Below are positions 25,674 through 36,364 of a DNA stretch of 64,000 nt, piece by piece. The stretch is from Sideroxydans sp. GTDB lineage: Bacteria > Pseudomonadota > Gammaproteobacteria > Burkholderiales > Gallionellaceae. Location: contig WGNQ01000004.1 of the NCBI GenBank assembly GCA_016124455.1, positions 62,001 to 126,000 on the forward strand, in the 5' to 3' direction. Within the stretch, counting starts at the first letter, position 1; each line of letters opens with the position of its first letter. Made by a program: the position numbers and the translations under genes. The notes under the pieces are model-generated. The model saw nothing but the letters and a program-made list of their open reading frames with translations. It ran no database searches and was not told the DNA's origin.

Positions 25674-28211
25674 TTATTTGCTTTTCTTGGTAGAGGCAGA
25701 TGGCTTGGATGCTTTTTTCTTGGGCGCCACCTTTTTGGGAGCCGCTTTCTTGGCAGCGGCCTTTTTCGGGGGGGCTTTTTTCTGCGCACGTGCGGCAATC
25801 AACTCCAGGGCCTCTTCGAGGGAAACCTCATCCGGGCTCACATCTTTGGGTAGTGTCGCGTTGATTTTTCCATGACGCACATATGGCCCATAGCGGCCGT
25901 TACAGACCTCGACCGGTTTTTTGTCGTCAGGGTGCACACCGAGTTCGCGCAAAACGGTATTGGACGATTTGGCCTGGGCCAGCAATTCAACGGCACGGTC
26001 CAGCCCAATTGTAAAAATGCTGTCGCTTTTCGGAATGGATTTGAATTTTCCATCATGTCCAATATAGGGGCCAAAGCGACCTATATTAACGATAACACTC
26101 TTGCCGGATTCAGGATGTAATCCCAGTTCCTTTGGGAGTTGCAGCAATTGCAGCGCCATATCAAGATCGGCATTATCCGGACTGAGTTCTTTGGGCCAGG
26201 AAACGCGCTTGGGCTTTTTCTTTGCGCCCTCTTCCACTTCTCCCAACTGAACATAATAACCATAGGGGCCGCGCAACAGTAATATAGGCAAACCACTAGG
26301 ATCCTGGCCTAGTTCCTTGCGTGCCTCACCTTCAGTGGCGTCGCCGGACAAGTTACGGGTGTAATCGCATTCTGGATAGGCGGTGCAACCAATAAAACGC
26401 CCGCGCTTTCCAAGGCGGGTAGCCAATGGCTTGCCACATTTGGGACATGCTTCGTCAAGCAATTCCTGGGTGACGTCCTTGCGTTCGATATTCTTCTTTT
26501 CATGTACCAGCCGGTCGAAATGTTTCCAGAACCCATCCAGAACGGGGATCCAGTCACGCTTGCCTTCGGAAATTTCATCCAGCTCGTCTTCCATCTGTGC
26601 GGTAAAGCCGTAGTCCACGTAACGTGTGAAATGTTCAGTCAGGAAGCGATTGACAATACGGCCAACGTCAGTTGGTACGAAGCGCTTTTTATCAAGCAGG
26701 GCATATTCCCGGGCCTGTAGCGTGGAAATAATGCTGGCATAAGTTGAGGGACGTCCGATACCGTGTTCTTCCAGCGACTTGACTAGGCTGGCTTCGGAAA
26801 AACGCGGTGGGGGCTGGGTGAAATGCTGTTCACCAAATAATTTGTCCAGCGGCAGTATCTCGCCTTCTTCAAATGGTGGCAGCTTGCCACCATCTTCTTC
26901 CTCGGCATCGTCGGTGCTTTCCTGATAAACAGCAATAAAACCCGGGAAAATCAGGGTTTGGCCGCTGGCGCGAAACAGGGTGGTATCACCGCCCAGGCGG
27001 ATATCGACACTAACGGTGTCAAACCGGGCGGGTGACATCTGGCTTGCCAGGGTACGCTTCCAGATCATTTCGTATAAGCGAATCTGATCGACGGTGAGGT
27101 GGTCACGCAAACTGTCCGGCGTACGGGCGATGGATGTCGGGCGAATTGCCTCATGCGATTCCTGGGCATTCTTGCTCTTGTTCTTGTATACCGGGATCGT
27201 TTTGGGCAGATATTCCGCAGAAAAATTTTCGGAGATATAGCCACGCAATTCCTGCAGTGCTTCCTGCGCCAAGGTGACCGAATCGGTACGCATGTAGGTA
27301 ATCAGGCCGACAAGCTGCCCGCCAATATCAATGCCTTCATAAAGCTGTTGAGCAATACGCATGGTGCGATCGGCGGACATCCCCAGCTTGCGCACGGCCT
27401 CTTGTTGTAGGGTAGACGTAGTAAATGGCGCTGCGGCATAGCGCTGCCGGCCTTTACGATCAACACGCACAACGCGCGGCGGCAATTTGGCGGCGGAAAT
27501 GGTATCGAAAATTTTCCGGTATTCGGCCTCACTGCCGATGCTCAATTGTTCGACTTTGTTGCCCTGATATTGAAACAGTTTTGCCGTAAAACCCTGGCTG
27601 TTTTTTTGACTGTCCAAATGCACCGTCCAGTATTCCTGGGAACGGAATGCTTCGATCTCGAGCTCGCGTTCGACAATCAGGCGCAATGCCGGACTTTGCA
27701 CACGCCCGGCAGACAGCCCGGGGCGTATTTTGCGCCACAACAGCGGTGAAAGATTAAACCCAACCAGATAATCAAGCGCCCGGCGTGCCTGCTGTGCGTT
27801 TACCAGCGGAACGGAAATCTCGCGCGGATGGGCCACGGCCTCACGTACGGCATTCTGGGTGATTTCGTAAAAGGCAACGCGATGCATGGGCTTGTTCTTC
27901 AGGCCGCGCTTGCCTTTAAGCATTTCCGAAATATGCCAGGCAATGGCCTCGCCTTCGCGGTCCGGGTCGGTTGCCAGATAAATGTGGTCAGCCGCGGCCG
28001 CGGCTTTGGCTATGGCATCTACATGCTTGCTGTTGCGCGCGATGGTTTCGTATTTCATGGTGAAGCCATTTTCCGTATCGATGGCGCCGCTTTTGGGAAC
28101 AAGATCGCGTACATGGCCATAGGAAGCGAGAACTTCAAAGTCCTTGCCAAGGTACTTTTTCAGCGTCTTGGCCTTGGCCGGGGATTCAACAATCAGAAGA
28201 TTGGCAGTCAT
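25674..28211 (-). CDS. topA: DNA topoisomerase I
   Basis: MTANLLIVESPAKAKTLKKYLGKDF start at 28211, preferred over the ORF-track start at 28313. Toprim, Zn ribbon CPKCGKP, Lys/Ala-rich C-terminal tail. Confidence 0.97.
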   Translation of the reverse strand: MTANLLIVESPAKAKTLKKYLGKDFEVLASYGHVRDLVPKSGAIDTENGFTMKYETIARNSKHVDAIAKAAAAADHIYLATDPDREGEAIAWHISEMLKGKRGLKNKPMHRVAFYEITQNAVREAVAHPREISVPLVNAQQARRALDYLVGFNLSPLLWRKIRPGLSAGRVQSPALRLIVERELEIEAFRSQEYWTVHLDSQKNSQGFTAKLFQYQGNKVEQLSIGSEAEYRKIFDTISAAKLPPRVVRVDRKGRQRYAAAPFTTSTLQQEAVRKLGMSADRTMRIAQQLYEGIDIGGQLVGLITYMRTDSVTLAQEALQELRGYISENFSAEYLPKTIPVYKNKSKNAQESHEAIRPTSIARTPDSLRDHLTVDQIRLYEMIWKRTLASQMSPARFDTVSVDIRLGGDTTLFRASGQTLIFPGFIAVYQESTDDAEEEDGGKLPPFEEGEILPLDKLFGEQHFTQPPPRFSEASLVKSLEEHGIGRPSTYASIISTLQAREYALLDKKRFVPTDVGRIVNRFLTEHFTRYVDYGFTAQMEDELDEISEGKRDWIPVLDGFWKHFDRLVHEKKNIERKDVTQELLDEACPKCGKPLATRLGKRGRFIGCTAYPECDYTRNLSGDATEGEARKELGQDPSGLPILLLRGPYGYYVQLGEVEEGAKKKPKRVSWPKELSPDNADLDMALQLLQLPKELGLHPESGKSVIVNIGRFGPYIGHDGKFKSIPKSDSIFTIGLDRAVELLAQAKSSNTVLRELGVHPDDKKPVEVCNGRYGPYVRHGKINATLPKDVSPDEVSLEEALELIAARAQKKAPPKKAAAKKAAPKKVAPKKKASKPSASTKKSK

Positions 28212-28234
28212 ACTGGATAAATTTCCGGGCAAGG

Positions 28235-28690
28235 TTAATGTAATTGGCTGGCATCCGCCGGCGTCAGGAGTTCCTCTACCAGCATTGCATCCAGATCTTC
28301 GTGCAAATTCCACAGAACCATTAACGCGATCAGTTTTACCTTGTCCAGGGACAGGTTCTCCCGCCCCAGAGCCACAGCACGGTCAATGATCATTTCCCGT
28401 TCTACCGGGGTGATCATCTTGTTTTGTTCCCAGAAGGTCAGAAAGCGGAGCGCTTCCATGCTGATGCGCTTGGTTTCCAATTCGGCATAACAGCGAACCC
28501 CGCTCTGGTTAATGGTTGCCGGATAATCTGCAATGGTTAGGCGTTTCAGGCCGGACAGCCAGGTCAGTGCCAGATGAATATCGTCGTCTTCAAAGCCTGC
28601 GGCCGTTAATTTAAGGGAAAGTTTATCGGAATCGGGGTAGCTCCCAGCATCAAAATAGCTCTCGAACAAAAACATTAGAATTTCAAACAT
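28235..28690 (-). CDS. smg: Smg family protein (DUF494)
   Basis: 151 aa. MFEILMFLFESY, located between topA and dprA as is usual for smg. Confidence 0.88.
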   Translation of the reverse strand: MFEILMFLFESYFDAGSYPDSDKLSLKLTAAGFEDDDIHLALTWLSGLKRLTIADYPATINQSGVRCYAELETKRISMEALRFLTFWEQNKMITPVEREMIIDRAVALGRENLSLDKVKLIALMVLWNLHEDLDAMLVEELLTPADASQLH

Positions 28691-28711
28691 GATACCCCGT
28701 AAAATTATGAC

Positions 28712-29788
28712 TTACCCTATGCGCTGGTACAGGCCTCCCGGTAATGCAGCTACCCGATCTTCCAGTTCTAACTGCAACAGGATGGCGGATAGTGCTTCAA
28801 TCGTCAAGCCACTACGCAAACTCAAAGTATCGAGGTCAACGGGATCAAAACCCAGATGAAGATAGAGGGGATGCTCGTCAGCAACAGGATTTTCGCCCGT
28901 TGAACCTACGGCAAAAAGTCCTTTCAGTTCATCCAGGATATCCTGGGCGCATTCCACCAGTTTCGCCCCTTGCTTGATCAGATGGTGGCAGCCCTTGGTC
29001 TGTGGTGAATGAATCGAACCCGGAATGGCGAATACTTCCCTGCCCTGCTCCAGAGCCATACGGGCAGTAATCAGCGAACCACTTTGCAGGGAGGCCTCGA
29101 CCACCAGGCAACCCAGGCTGAGTCCGCTGATGATGCGGTTACGCCGCGGGAAATTTGCCGCCAGCGGCGGCGTGCCCAAGGGAAACTCCGAAATCAGCAA
29201 TCCTTGTGCTGCCAGCAAGTGGGCAAGTTCGCGGTTGGCAGCCGGGTAAACCTTATCCATTCCGGTGCCTATTACGGCAATACTGCCGGCGGAACTACGT
29301 AAACCGCCGCGATGGGCTGCGGCATCTATGCCATGCGCCAGGCCGCTGACGATACACAGGCCGGCAATACCAAGTGTTTGCGCGAAAGCCTCGGCATTGC
29401 TTAAGCCCTGTGGGGTGGCGTTGCGGCTGCCGACGATGGCCAGCGCAGAACTGTTTAAAAGTTCACGCCGTCCCTTTATATAAAGCAGTGGTGGGGGATC
29501 GGGAATATTGAGCAGGGCTTGTGGGTAATCGGGGTCGGCCAGCGTGACTATCCCATTGCCCGGGCTATCCAGCCAGTCGGCCAGTTGCAGCAAAAGGGTT
29601 TCGTCGATGTCCTGTGCAATGGCTTCCGCCACTGCAGGTTTAACATGTTGCCTGAGTGAAGATACGGGAGTGGTAAAAACGGCGGTGGGTGACCCGAAGA
29701 CCTGCAACAACCGGCGCAATCCTTCGCCCCCCAAGCCCGGCACCTGGCTCAGGGCAACCCATGAGGCAAGTTCCGGATCTATCGGCAT
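28712..29788 (-). CDS. dprA: DNA-processing protein DprA
   Basis: 358 aa. SGLAHGIDAAAHRGGL, FPRRNRIISGLSLGCLVVEA. Confidence 0.96.
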   Translation of the reverse strand: MPIDPELASWVALSQVPGLGGEGLRRLLQVFGSPTAVFTTPVSSLRQHVKPAVAEAIAQDIDETLLLQLADWLDSPGNGIVTLADPDYPQALLNIPDPPPLLYIKGRRELLNSSALAIVGSRNATPQGLSNAEAFAQTLGIAGLCIVSGLAHGIDAAAHRGGLRSSAGSIAVIGTGMDKVYPAANRELAHLLAAQGLLISEFPLGTPPLAANFPRRNRIISGLSLGCLVVEASLQSGSLITARMALEQGREVFAIPGSIHSPQTKGCHHLIKQGAKLVECAQDILDELKGLFAVGSTGENPVADEHPLYLHLGFDPVDLDTLSLRSGLTIEALSAILLQLELEDRVAALPGGLYQRIG

Positions 29789-29799
29789 GGCACACTGAC

Positions 29800-30819
29800 T
29801 CAGGGTGTTTTGGCAATATCCAGCAGTTCTACCGGCAGTTTGGTTTGCATCACCAGCGCATAGGAAACCTTGTCAAAAGTACGGAACACGAACAGAAGGC
29901 CATAACGGACATCCGGCAATGCAAGAGGTTTGCCCCCATCTTCTATGACTTCGCCCTTGTGATATAGCGCCAGCACATGGCCATTTTCCACGCCATCGCG
30001 CTGTCCCTTGTTGATGGTTACGATCGTATTCTGGCCTGCTTGCGAAACACCGCCATAAATTGAGATAACACGTGCGGAGATAGCCGAATCCGGCGCGCGA
30101 GGAATGTAGTTGTTGATTTGTGTGCTGATGGCTTGGACAAGACGGTCGCCCTTGTTGATTTCCTCTATTGCCTTGGATATTTTCAGCGTGCTGACATTAC
30201 CAAAATTCTGTACTGTCGCGTCACCGAGATAAGTCGCTTCATAGCCCAGCAACTCATGAGTGTCAGGATCGACCAGTTCCTTGCCGGGGCGATAAATCTG
30301 CCAGGTAAGCCCCTTGTCCTGGGGCAGGTTTGTAACGTAGGCGATATCGTTGGTGCCGAGAATTACCCGTCCTTCATAGGTACCAACAATTCTGGGTGCA
30401 TTGGCGAGCTCGTCTTTTCCAATAACCAGCGGACGGCTCAGGAAAGGGATAATGTCCGCAGAAGGGATGCTGGGGATGGCATCATGCGAGCTGGCCTCGA
30501 CGCGGACTTGCGGGGACAGCTTGATTACATCGGACGGCTCTGCAGGAGCCTCGCCGATTCTTAACGTGCCAGTCCGGCGATCCAGCACGATCACCTGACC
30601 CGGATAAATCCAGTGCGGATCCTTGATCGAATCCTTGTTCATACCCCATATCTGGGGCCATTTCCAGGGATCCTTGAAGAACATGGCAGAGATATCCCAC
30701 AGTGTGTCGCCTTTTACCACGATGTGACGATCCGGCGCGTTGCTGCGAATTTCAGGGGTGGCGGCAACAGCGAAGGCAGGCAACAAACAGCAAATCAGCG
30801 ATATAATTAACTTGTGCAT
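29800..30819 (-). CDS. LysM peptidoglycan-binding domain protein, exported
   Basis: Start at MHKLIISLICCLLPAFAVAA (signal peptide). LysM-type motif VVKGDTLWDISAMFFKDPWKWPQIW. Confidence 0.88.
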   Translation of the reverse strand: MHKLIISLICCLLPAFAVAATPEIRSNAPDRHIVVKGDTLWDISAMFFKDPWKWPQIWGMNKDSIKDPHWIYPGQVIVLDRRTGTLRIGEAPAEPSDVIKLSPQVRVEASSHDAIPSIPSADIIPFLSRPLVIGKDELANAPRIVGTYEGRVILGTNDIAYVTNLPQDKGLTWQIYRPGKELVDPDTHELLGYEATYLGDATVQNFGNVSTLKISKAIEEINKGDRLVQAISTQINNYIPRAPDSAISARVISIYGGVSQAGQNTIVTINKGQRDGVENGHVLALYHKGEVIEDGGKPLALPDVRYGLLFVFRTFDKVSYALVMQTKLPVELLDIAKTP

Positions 30820-30908
30820 GGAAACCCCAGCAGAGTGATGAAGAATGCGCGCAATGCTCGCGCGGCGGATTAAATTCTGCATCTAGTTATTTAAATTAGC
30901 AAGCATTT

Positions 30909-31412
30909 ATGGCACTTCTGAAAATATTGCAATATCCGGACGAGCGGCTGCACAAGGTTGCAAAAAAAGTGCAGGCCGTGACGGATGATACCCGCAAACT
31001 CATCCGCGACATGGCGGAAACCATGTATGCAGCACCCGGTGTCGGCCTGGCGGCGACCCAAGTGGATGTTCACGAGCGGATTATCGTGGTGGACATTTCC
31101 GATATGCACGACGACCTGGTTGTACTGATCAATCCGGAATTGGTTGCCAGCAATGGCGGACGCGAACATGAAGAGGGCTGCCTGTCGGTGCCGGGCATTT
31201 ATGAAAATGTCCGGCGAGCCGAACAGATTACTGTGCGCGCCCTGAATGAACAGGGCGAAACATTCACACTGGAAGCGGATGGTTTGCTGGCGATCTGTAT
31301 CCAGCACGAGATGGACCATCTGGAGGGCAAGGTTTTCGTCGAATACCTGTCGCCACTCAAGCAATCGCGCATCCGGGCCAAACTCAAAAAACATCGCCGC
31401 GAGACGCTGTAA
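30909..31412 (+). CDS. def: Peptide deformylase
   Basis: 167 aa. [27 protein letters not shown]. Confidence 0.97.
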   Translation: MALLKILQYPDERLHKVAKKVQAVTDDTRKLIRDMAETMYAAPGVGLAATQVDVHERIIVVDISDMHDDLVVLINPELVASNGGREHEEGCLSVPGIYENVRRAEQITVRALNEQGETFTLEADGLLAICIQHEMDHLEGKVFVEYLSPLKQSRIRAKLKKHRRETL

Positions 31413-31424
31413 CGGGATGTTTCC

Positions 31425-32360
31425 TTGAAAATCATTTTTGCCGGTACCCCGCAGTTCGCAGCCTCCGCACTGGAGGCGCTGCTGGCCAACGGGCATACGG
31501 TAATCGCAGTATTGACTCAGCCGGACCGGCCGGCAGGGCGCGGCATGCGGCTTGCCGCCAGTCCGGTCAAGCAGCTGGCTCTGCAGCATGGTTTGCCAGT
31601 ACTGCAGCCGACCACGCTGAAGGCCACAGAAATCCAGCAGCAGCTTGCCGGTTATCAGGCCGATGTCATGGTGGTTGCCGCCTATGGCCTGCTGTTGCCA
31701 GCGGCGGTTTTGCAATTACCGCGTTACGGTTGCCTGAACATTCATGCTTCGCTGTTGCCGCGCTGGCGCGGCGCAGCACCGATCCAGCGCGCCATTCTGG
31801 CGGGTGACGGTGAAACCGGCATTACCATCATGCAGATGGACGAGGGGCTGGATACCGGGGATATGCTGTTCAAGCGCACCTGTCCGATCGGCACAAAAGA
31901 CACAGCGCAGACACTGCATGACACCCTGGCCAGCCTGGGGGCGCGAGCTGTTGTAGAGGCCTTGCAGCAACTGAAACAGAGATCCCTTGAGCCGATAGCG
32001 CAGGACAGCGCGCAGGCGACCTATGCTGCCAAGCTGACCAAGGCCGAGGCGCAGATCGACTGGTCCAAAGATGCTGCCGAAATTGAGCGCGCGGTGCGGG
32101 CATACAATCCGTTCCCGGTTGCTGTCTCGATTTGCAAGGCCACCCCGATCAAAATCTGGCAGGCCGATATTTATACAGGCGATATGCACGGTGAACCAGG
32201 AACAGTGCTGGCGGTGGAAAGAGAAGGCATCATAGTTGCCAGCGGACGCGGTGCGTTGCGCCTGCAGGTGTTACAGCGCCCCGGCGCCAAGGCATTGCCG
32301 GCGGCGCAGTTTATTCAGGGATTCGCACTGCATCCGGGCGACCGGTTCACGTCCGCCTGA
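31425..32360 (+). CDS. fmt: Methionyl-tRNA formyltransferase
   Basis: 311 aa. MKIIFAGTPQFAASALEALL, HASLLPRWRGAAPI. Confidence 0.97.
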   Translation: MKIIFAGTPQFAASALEALLANGHTVIAVLTQPDRPAGRGMRLAASPVKQLALQHGLPVLQPTTLKATEIQQQLAGYQADVMVVAAYGLLLPAAVLQLPRYGCLNIHASLLPRWRGAAPIQRAILAGDGETGITIMQMDEGLDTGDMLFKRTCPIGTKDTAQTLHDTLASLGARAVVEALQQLKQRSLEPIAQDSAQATYAAKLTKAEAQIDWSKDAAEIERAVRAYNPFPVAVSICKATPIKIWQADIYTGDMHGEPGTVLAVEREGIIVASGRGALRLQVLQRPGAKALPAAQFIQGFALHPGDRFTSA

Positions 32361-32361
32361 C

Positions 32362-33633
32362 ATGCTGATTACTCAACTCGGCGCCAGTCAGGTCGTTTGC
32401 CAGGTATTGGGCGGGCGCAACCTGAACCAGGCGCTGGAGGCATATTTGCGGTCGGCGCCCAAACTGTCACCGCAGCAACGTGCTGCCTTGCGCGACCTGT
32501 GTTTTGGCACGCTGCGCTTTTACCGTCGCCTCGACTGGCTGCTCCGGCAACTGCTGCATCAACCGGCCAAGGATGCGCAGCTGCGTTGTCTATTGCTGGT
32601 GGCGCTGTACCAGCTGCTGTACAGCAAATCCGCCGCCCATGCGATCGTTGACCATGCAGTGCAGGCTGTACGCAAGCGTAATGCCGCAGCAAGCGGGCTG
32701 GTGAACGCGGTGTTGCGGAACTTCCTGCGCAATCGGGACACGCTGCTGGCTGCTGCCGAGCGGGATGAGGAAGCGCGCTATGCTTATCCGCAATGGTGGA
32801 TAGATGCCATCAAGTCACAATATGGCGCAAAAGCCGAGGCGATCCTGCTTGCCGGCAACCAACATCCGCCGATGACATTGCGCGTGAATAATCGGCGCAT
32901 CACAGCCGTGGAATACCTGCAATTTCTGGCCCAACATGAAATTGCGGCCAGTATTATTGCGCCGGATGCGATCTTGCTCGGCCACCCGCTGGCGGTCGAT
33001 AAATTGCCTGGATTTTTTGACGGACTGGTGTCGGTACAGGATGCGGGCGCACAGTATGCAGCGTATTTGCTCGATGTGCATGACGGGATGCGTGTACTGG
33101 ATGCATGTTCCGCTCCCGGCGGAAAAAGCGCGCACCTGCTGGAGTCGGCACAGATCGAACTGCTCGCCCTGGACAAGGATGAGCAACGCTTGGCCAAAGT
33201 GCGGGAGAACGTAGAGCGTCTGCAATTGCGGGCCGAATTGCGCTGCGGCGATGCTGCCCAGCCCGAGGGCTGGTGGGATGGCAAACCATTTCAGCGGATC
33301 CTGGCCGATGTGCCGTGTTCTGCTTCAGGCGTGGTACGGCGCCATCCCGATATCAAATGGTTGCGCCGACCCGAAGACATCGATGGATTTGCGCAGCAGC
33401 AGTTGCAAATTCTCAAGGCGTTGTGGCGGCTGCTGGCAAGTGATGGTAAATTGCTCTATGCAACCTGTTCCGTTTTCGCCCGGGAGAACCAGCAAGTCAT
33501 CGATGAATTCAAGCGACAGCAAGATGACGCCCGGTCTATACCCTTGTCCGTAGCCAATATGAATGAAGGGCAGCTTTTACCCGATGAACAGCATGACGGC
33601 TTCTACTACGCCTTATTGCATAAATCCGCATAA
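32362..33633 (+). CDS. rsmB: 16S rRNA (cytosine967-C5)-methyltransferase
   Basis: Start at MLITQLGASQ (in frame with ORF 32236). DACSAPGGKSAHLLE, ADVPCSASGVVRRHPDIKW. Confidence 0.95.
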   Translation: MLITQLGASQVVCQVLGGRNLNQALEAYLRSAPKLSPQQRAALRDLCFGTLRFYRRLDWLLRQLLHQPAKDAQLRCLLLVALYQLLYSKSAAHAIVDHAVQAVRKRNAAASGLVNAVLRNFLRNRDTLLAAAERDEEARYAYPQWWIDAIKSQYGAKAEAILLAGNQHPPMTLRVNNRRITAVEYLQFLAQHEIAASIIAPDAILLGHPLAVDKLPGFFDGLVSVQDAGAQYAAYLLDVHDGMRVLDACSAPGGKSAHLLESAQIELLALDKDEQRLAKVRENVERLQLRAELRCGDAAQPEGWWDGKPFQRILADVPCSASGVVRRHPDIKWLRRPEDIDGFAQQQLQILKALWRLLASDGKLLYATCSVFARENQQVIDEFKRQQDDARSIPLSVANMNEGQLLPDEQHDGFYYALLHKSA

Positions 33634-34231
33634 TCCGTCAGCGTTGCGTCTGCGGGTATTGCGGCTGGTTGCGGTATTGCTATTGGCATGCCTGGGCACA
33701 TCGATGGCCCATGCGGACGGTATTGAGGTAAGTCGCGCCGAGGCTAGCGTCTCCGAGGACGGTTACCAGATTACTGCTGATTTCGGCATCCGCCTCAATT
33801 TTGTGGTCGAGCAAGCATTGACCCACGGCATTCCACTGTATTTTATGAGCGAATTCAGCCTGACCCGTTCGCGCTGGTACTGGCTGGATGAAGAAGTCGC
33901 GCACGGCGAGCATGCCACCAAGCTTTCATACAACATCCTGACCAGACAGTACCGGATTACGCGCGGCGCATTGTTCCAGAATTTTGACAGTCTGGAAGAA
34001 GCACTGCGCGTCGTTGGCCACCATGCATTTCCACAGGTTCCCGCGTCACTGATCAAACCGGGCAGCAATTATGTTGCGGCTGTCCGTATGCGGCTGGATG
34101 TCAGCCAGTTGCCCAAACCGTTACAGGTTAATGCACTTGCCACGAGGGACTGGGACCTGGATTCCGGCTGGCACCGCTGGGCAGTGGGTCCCGGTGCGGC
34201 AACGGCAACTGCCACCAATGCAAAAGAGTAA
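33563..34231 (+). CDS. DUF4390-type exported protein (start uncertain)
   Basis: Hydrophobic leader LVAVLLLACLGTSMAHA, RSRWYWLDEEVA. Position between rsmB and an ntrY-like kinase. ORF-track start overlaps rsmB. Confidence 0.75.
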   Translation: MKGSFYPMNSMTASTTPYCINPHNPSALRLRVLRLVAVLLLACLGTSMAHADGIEVSRAEASVSEDGYQITADFGIRLNFVVEQALTHGIPLYFMSEFSLTRSRWYWLDEEVAHGEHATKLSYNILTRQYRITRGALFQNFDSLEEALRVVGHHAFPQVPASLIKPGSNYVAAVRMRLDVSQLPKPLQVNALATRDWDLDSGWHRWAVGPGAATATATNAKE

Positions 34232-34234
34232 ATC

Positions 34235-36364
34235 GTGAAGTACCTGATTTTCATTAGCGCAGTAACCGGCAGCATCCTGCTTTACCTGTTATCACGTGCC
34301 AGCGCCAACACGGACATGTTTTCGCGCAACTATTACGGCTTGCTGACAGTTGCCGGCGTGCTGGCGCTGTCATTGACTTTGCTGGTGGGCTACCAGCTCT
34401 GGAGCTTGCGCAACAAAATAAAACGCAAAGTGTTCGGTGCAAAACTGACTTTGCGCCTTGCCCTGTTTTTTACCCTGATTGCCATTCTTCCGGGTTTGCT
34501 GGTTTATGCGGTATCGGTGCAGTTCCTCAGCAAAAGCATTGAGTCGTGGTTTGACGTGCGCGTGGAAAAGGCGCTGGAAGGCGGGCTGAATCTGGGGCGC
34601 AGCACGCTGGAAAACAGTCTGGCGGAATTATCCAAAAAGGGGCGCTTTATTGCATTGCTGCTTGCCGAGCAGGCACCAGCGCGGCACCCTTCTACCATGC
34701 TTCGTCTGGTAAACGAAGGCGCAACGCAGGAGGTGGCCCTGTTCAACAAGAAAGGCCGATTGCTGGCCTTTGCAACCAGCCGGCAAGACGTACACGTGCC
34801 CGATATGCCAAGCGCTGCGATGTTGCAGGAGGCCGGGCAGAAGGGGGTATACAGCAACATCGATGCGATGCCTGACAACAGTCTGTTGCTGCGCGTCCTG
34901 GTGTCGTTTACGCCTTCACGTTTTGCAGGGGGCGAAATGCGCATCCTGCAGTTTACCGAGCCGGTACCGAAGCAGATTGCTGCCGATGAAGACACGGTAC
35001 AGGCCGTATATCGTGATTATCAGGAGCTTTCCCTGTCGCGCCTAGGCCTGAAGCGGCTGTACGGAATTACATTGACGTTGTCGCTGCTGATAGTGCTGTT
35101 GAGCGCCGTATCGGCAGCATTTCTCATCAGCGACCGGTTAAGCGCGCCACTGGCGGCGCTGGCGGAAGGCACAAGGGCTGTGGCGCAAGGGGACTATTCG
35201 CGCCGGCACCCGGTACAAAGCAGCGACGAACTCGGTGCATTGACCGGGCTCTTCAACCAGATGACCCTGCAGCTATCTGAGGCAAAAACCACCAGCGAAC
35301 GGCAACAGCAGCAGGTGGAAAGTGCCAAGGCATATCTGGAAAGCGTGTTGGGTCACTTGTCGTCAGGCGTGCTGGCGATGGATGGCCAGTTCCGGTTGCG
35401 CTCGGTCAATGCCAGCGCGGCGCAGATACTGGCGGCGCCGTTACTGGAAATGCACGATATGTCGTTGCAGGAAATTGCTGCCCAATATCCGCTGTTGCGT
35501 CCTTTTGCCACAGCGGTACTCGATGCATTTGCGGAATCCACCGGCGGCGAATGGCAACGACAGATTGAGCGGCTCAGCAAGAACGGCAACCAGATGTTGC
35601 TGGTACGCGGTACTTGGCTGCCGACCGCAGAGGAAGGTGGTTATGTCGTGGTGTTCGATGACATCACTCACTTGCTGCTGGCGGAACGGCAGGCGGCGTG
35701 GGGCGAGGTGGCCCGGCGGCTGGCGCACGAAATCAAGAACCCGCTTACTCCGATCCAGCTTTCTGCAGAACGCCTGCAGCATAAGCTGAGCGAAAAACTG
35801 GCCGAGGACGATGCGCAATTGCTGCAGCGGGCGACCCAGACCATAGTCAGTCAGGTGGCGGCACTGAAAAACATGGTGATGGAGTTTGCCGATTATGCAC
35901 GGGCACCTTCGCCCAAGATGACAACACTGGATATGCATAAGCTGTTGCGCGAAGTGCTGGGATTATATGAAGCCAATCACATTCCCATCGTGCTCCACCT
36001 CAATGCAGCGCAGACGGCGGTAAAAGGCGATGCAACGCGGCTGCGGCAGGTTGTACACAATCTGTTGCAGAACGCACAGGATGCGTTGCAGGGGATAGGC
36101 AACCCGGAGATTGTACTTGGCAGCGCAAACAAGGATGGGTTGCTGCAACTATGGGTAGCAGATAACGGCAGCGGGTTTCCTGAAAATTTACTGACCCGCG
36201 CTTTTGAACCTTACATGACGACCAAGCCCAAAGGTACAGGGCTGGGTTTGGCCATCGTCAAAAAGATTGTCGAAGAACACGGTGGAAGCATCCGTATTGA
36301 AAATGTCGCCACAGGCGGCACACGGGTAAGTTTCAACTTGCCCTCATTAACAGAGGTCGTGTAA
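34235..36364 (+). CDS. NtrY-like sensor histidine kinase
   Basis: 709 aa. N-terminal TM segments, HAMP, PAS, RRLAHEIKNPLTPIQLSAERL H-box, GTGLGLAIVKKIVEEHGG G-box. Confidence 0.9.
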   Translation: MKYLIFISAVTGSILLYLLSRASANTDMFSRNYYGLLTVAGVLALSLTLLVGYQLWSLRNKIKRKVFGAKLTLRLALFFTLIAILPGLLVYAVSVQFLSKSIESWFDVRVEKALEGGLNLGRSTLENSLAELSKKGRFIALLLAEQAPARHPSTMLRLVNEGATQEVALFNKKGRLLAFATSRQDVHVPDMPSAAMLQEAGQKGVYSNIDAMPDNSLLLRVLVSFTPSRFAGGEMRILQFTEPVPKQIAADEDTVQAVYRDYQELSLSRLGLKRLYGITLTLSLLIVLLSAVSAAFLISDRLSAPLAALAEGTRAVAQGDYSRRHPVQSSDELGALTGLFNQMTLQLSEAKTTSERQQQQVESAKAYLESVLGHLSSGVLAMDGQFRLRSVNASAAQILAAPLLEMHDMSLQEIAAQYPLLRPFATAVLDAFAESTGGEWQRQIERLSKNGNQMLLVRGTWLPTAEEGGYVVVFDDITHLLLAERQAAWGEVARRLAHEIKNPLTPIQLSAERLQHKLSEKLAEDDAQLLQRATQTIVSQVAALKNMVMEFADYARAPSPKMTTLDMHKLLREVLGLYEANHIPIVLHLNAAQTAVKGDATRLRQVVHNLLQNAQDALQGIGNPEIVLGSANKDGLLQLWVADNGSGFPENLLTRAFEPYMTTKPKGTGLGLAIVKKIVEEHGGSIRIENVATGGTRVSFNLPSLTEVV

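Noticed and set aside
28212-28313. N-terminal extension of topA in the ORF track
   Set aside because: The canonical start MTANLLIVESPAKAKTLKKYLG is at 28211. The upstream residues do not resemble TopA.
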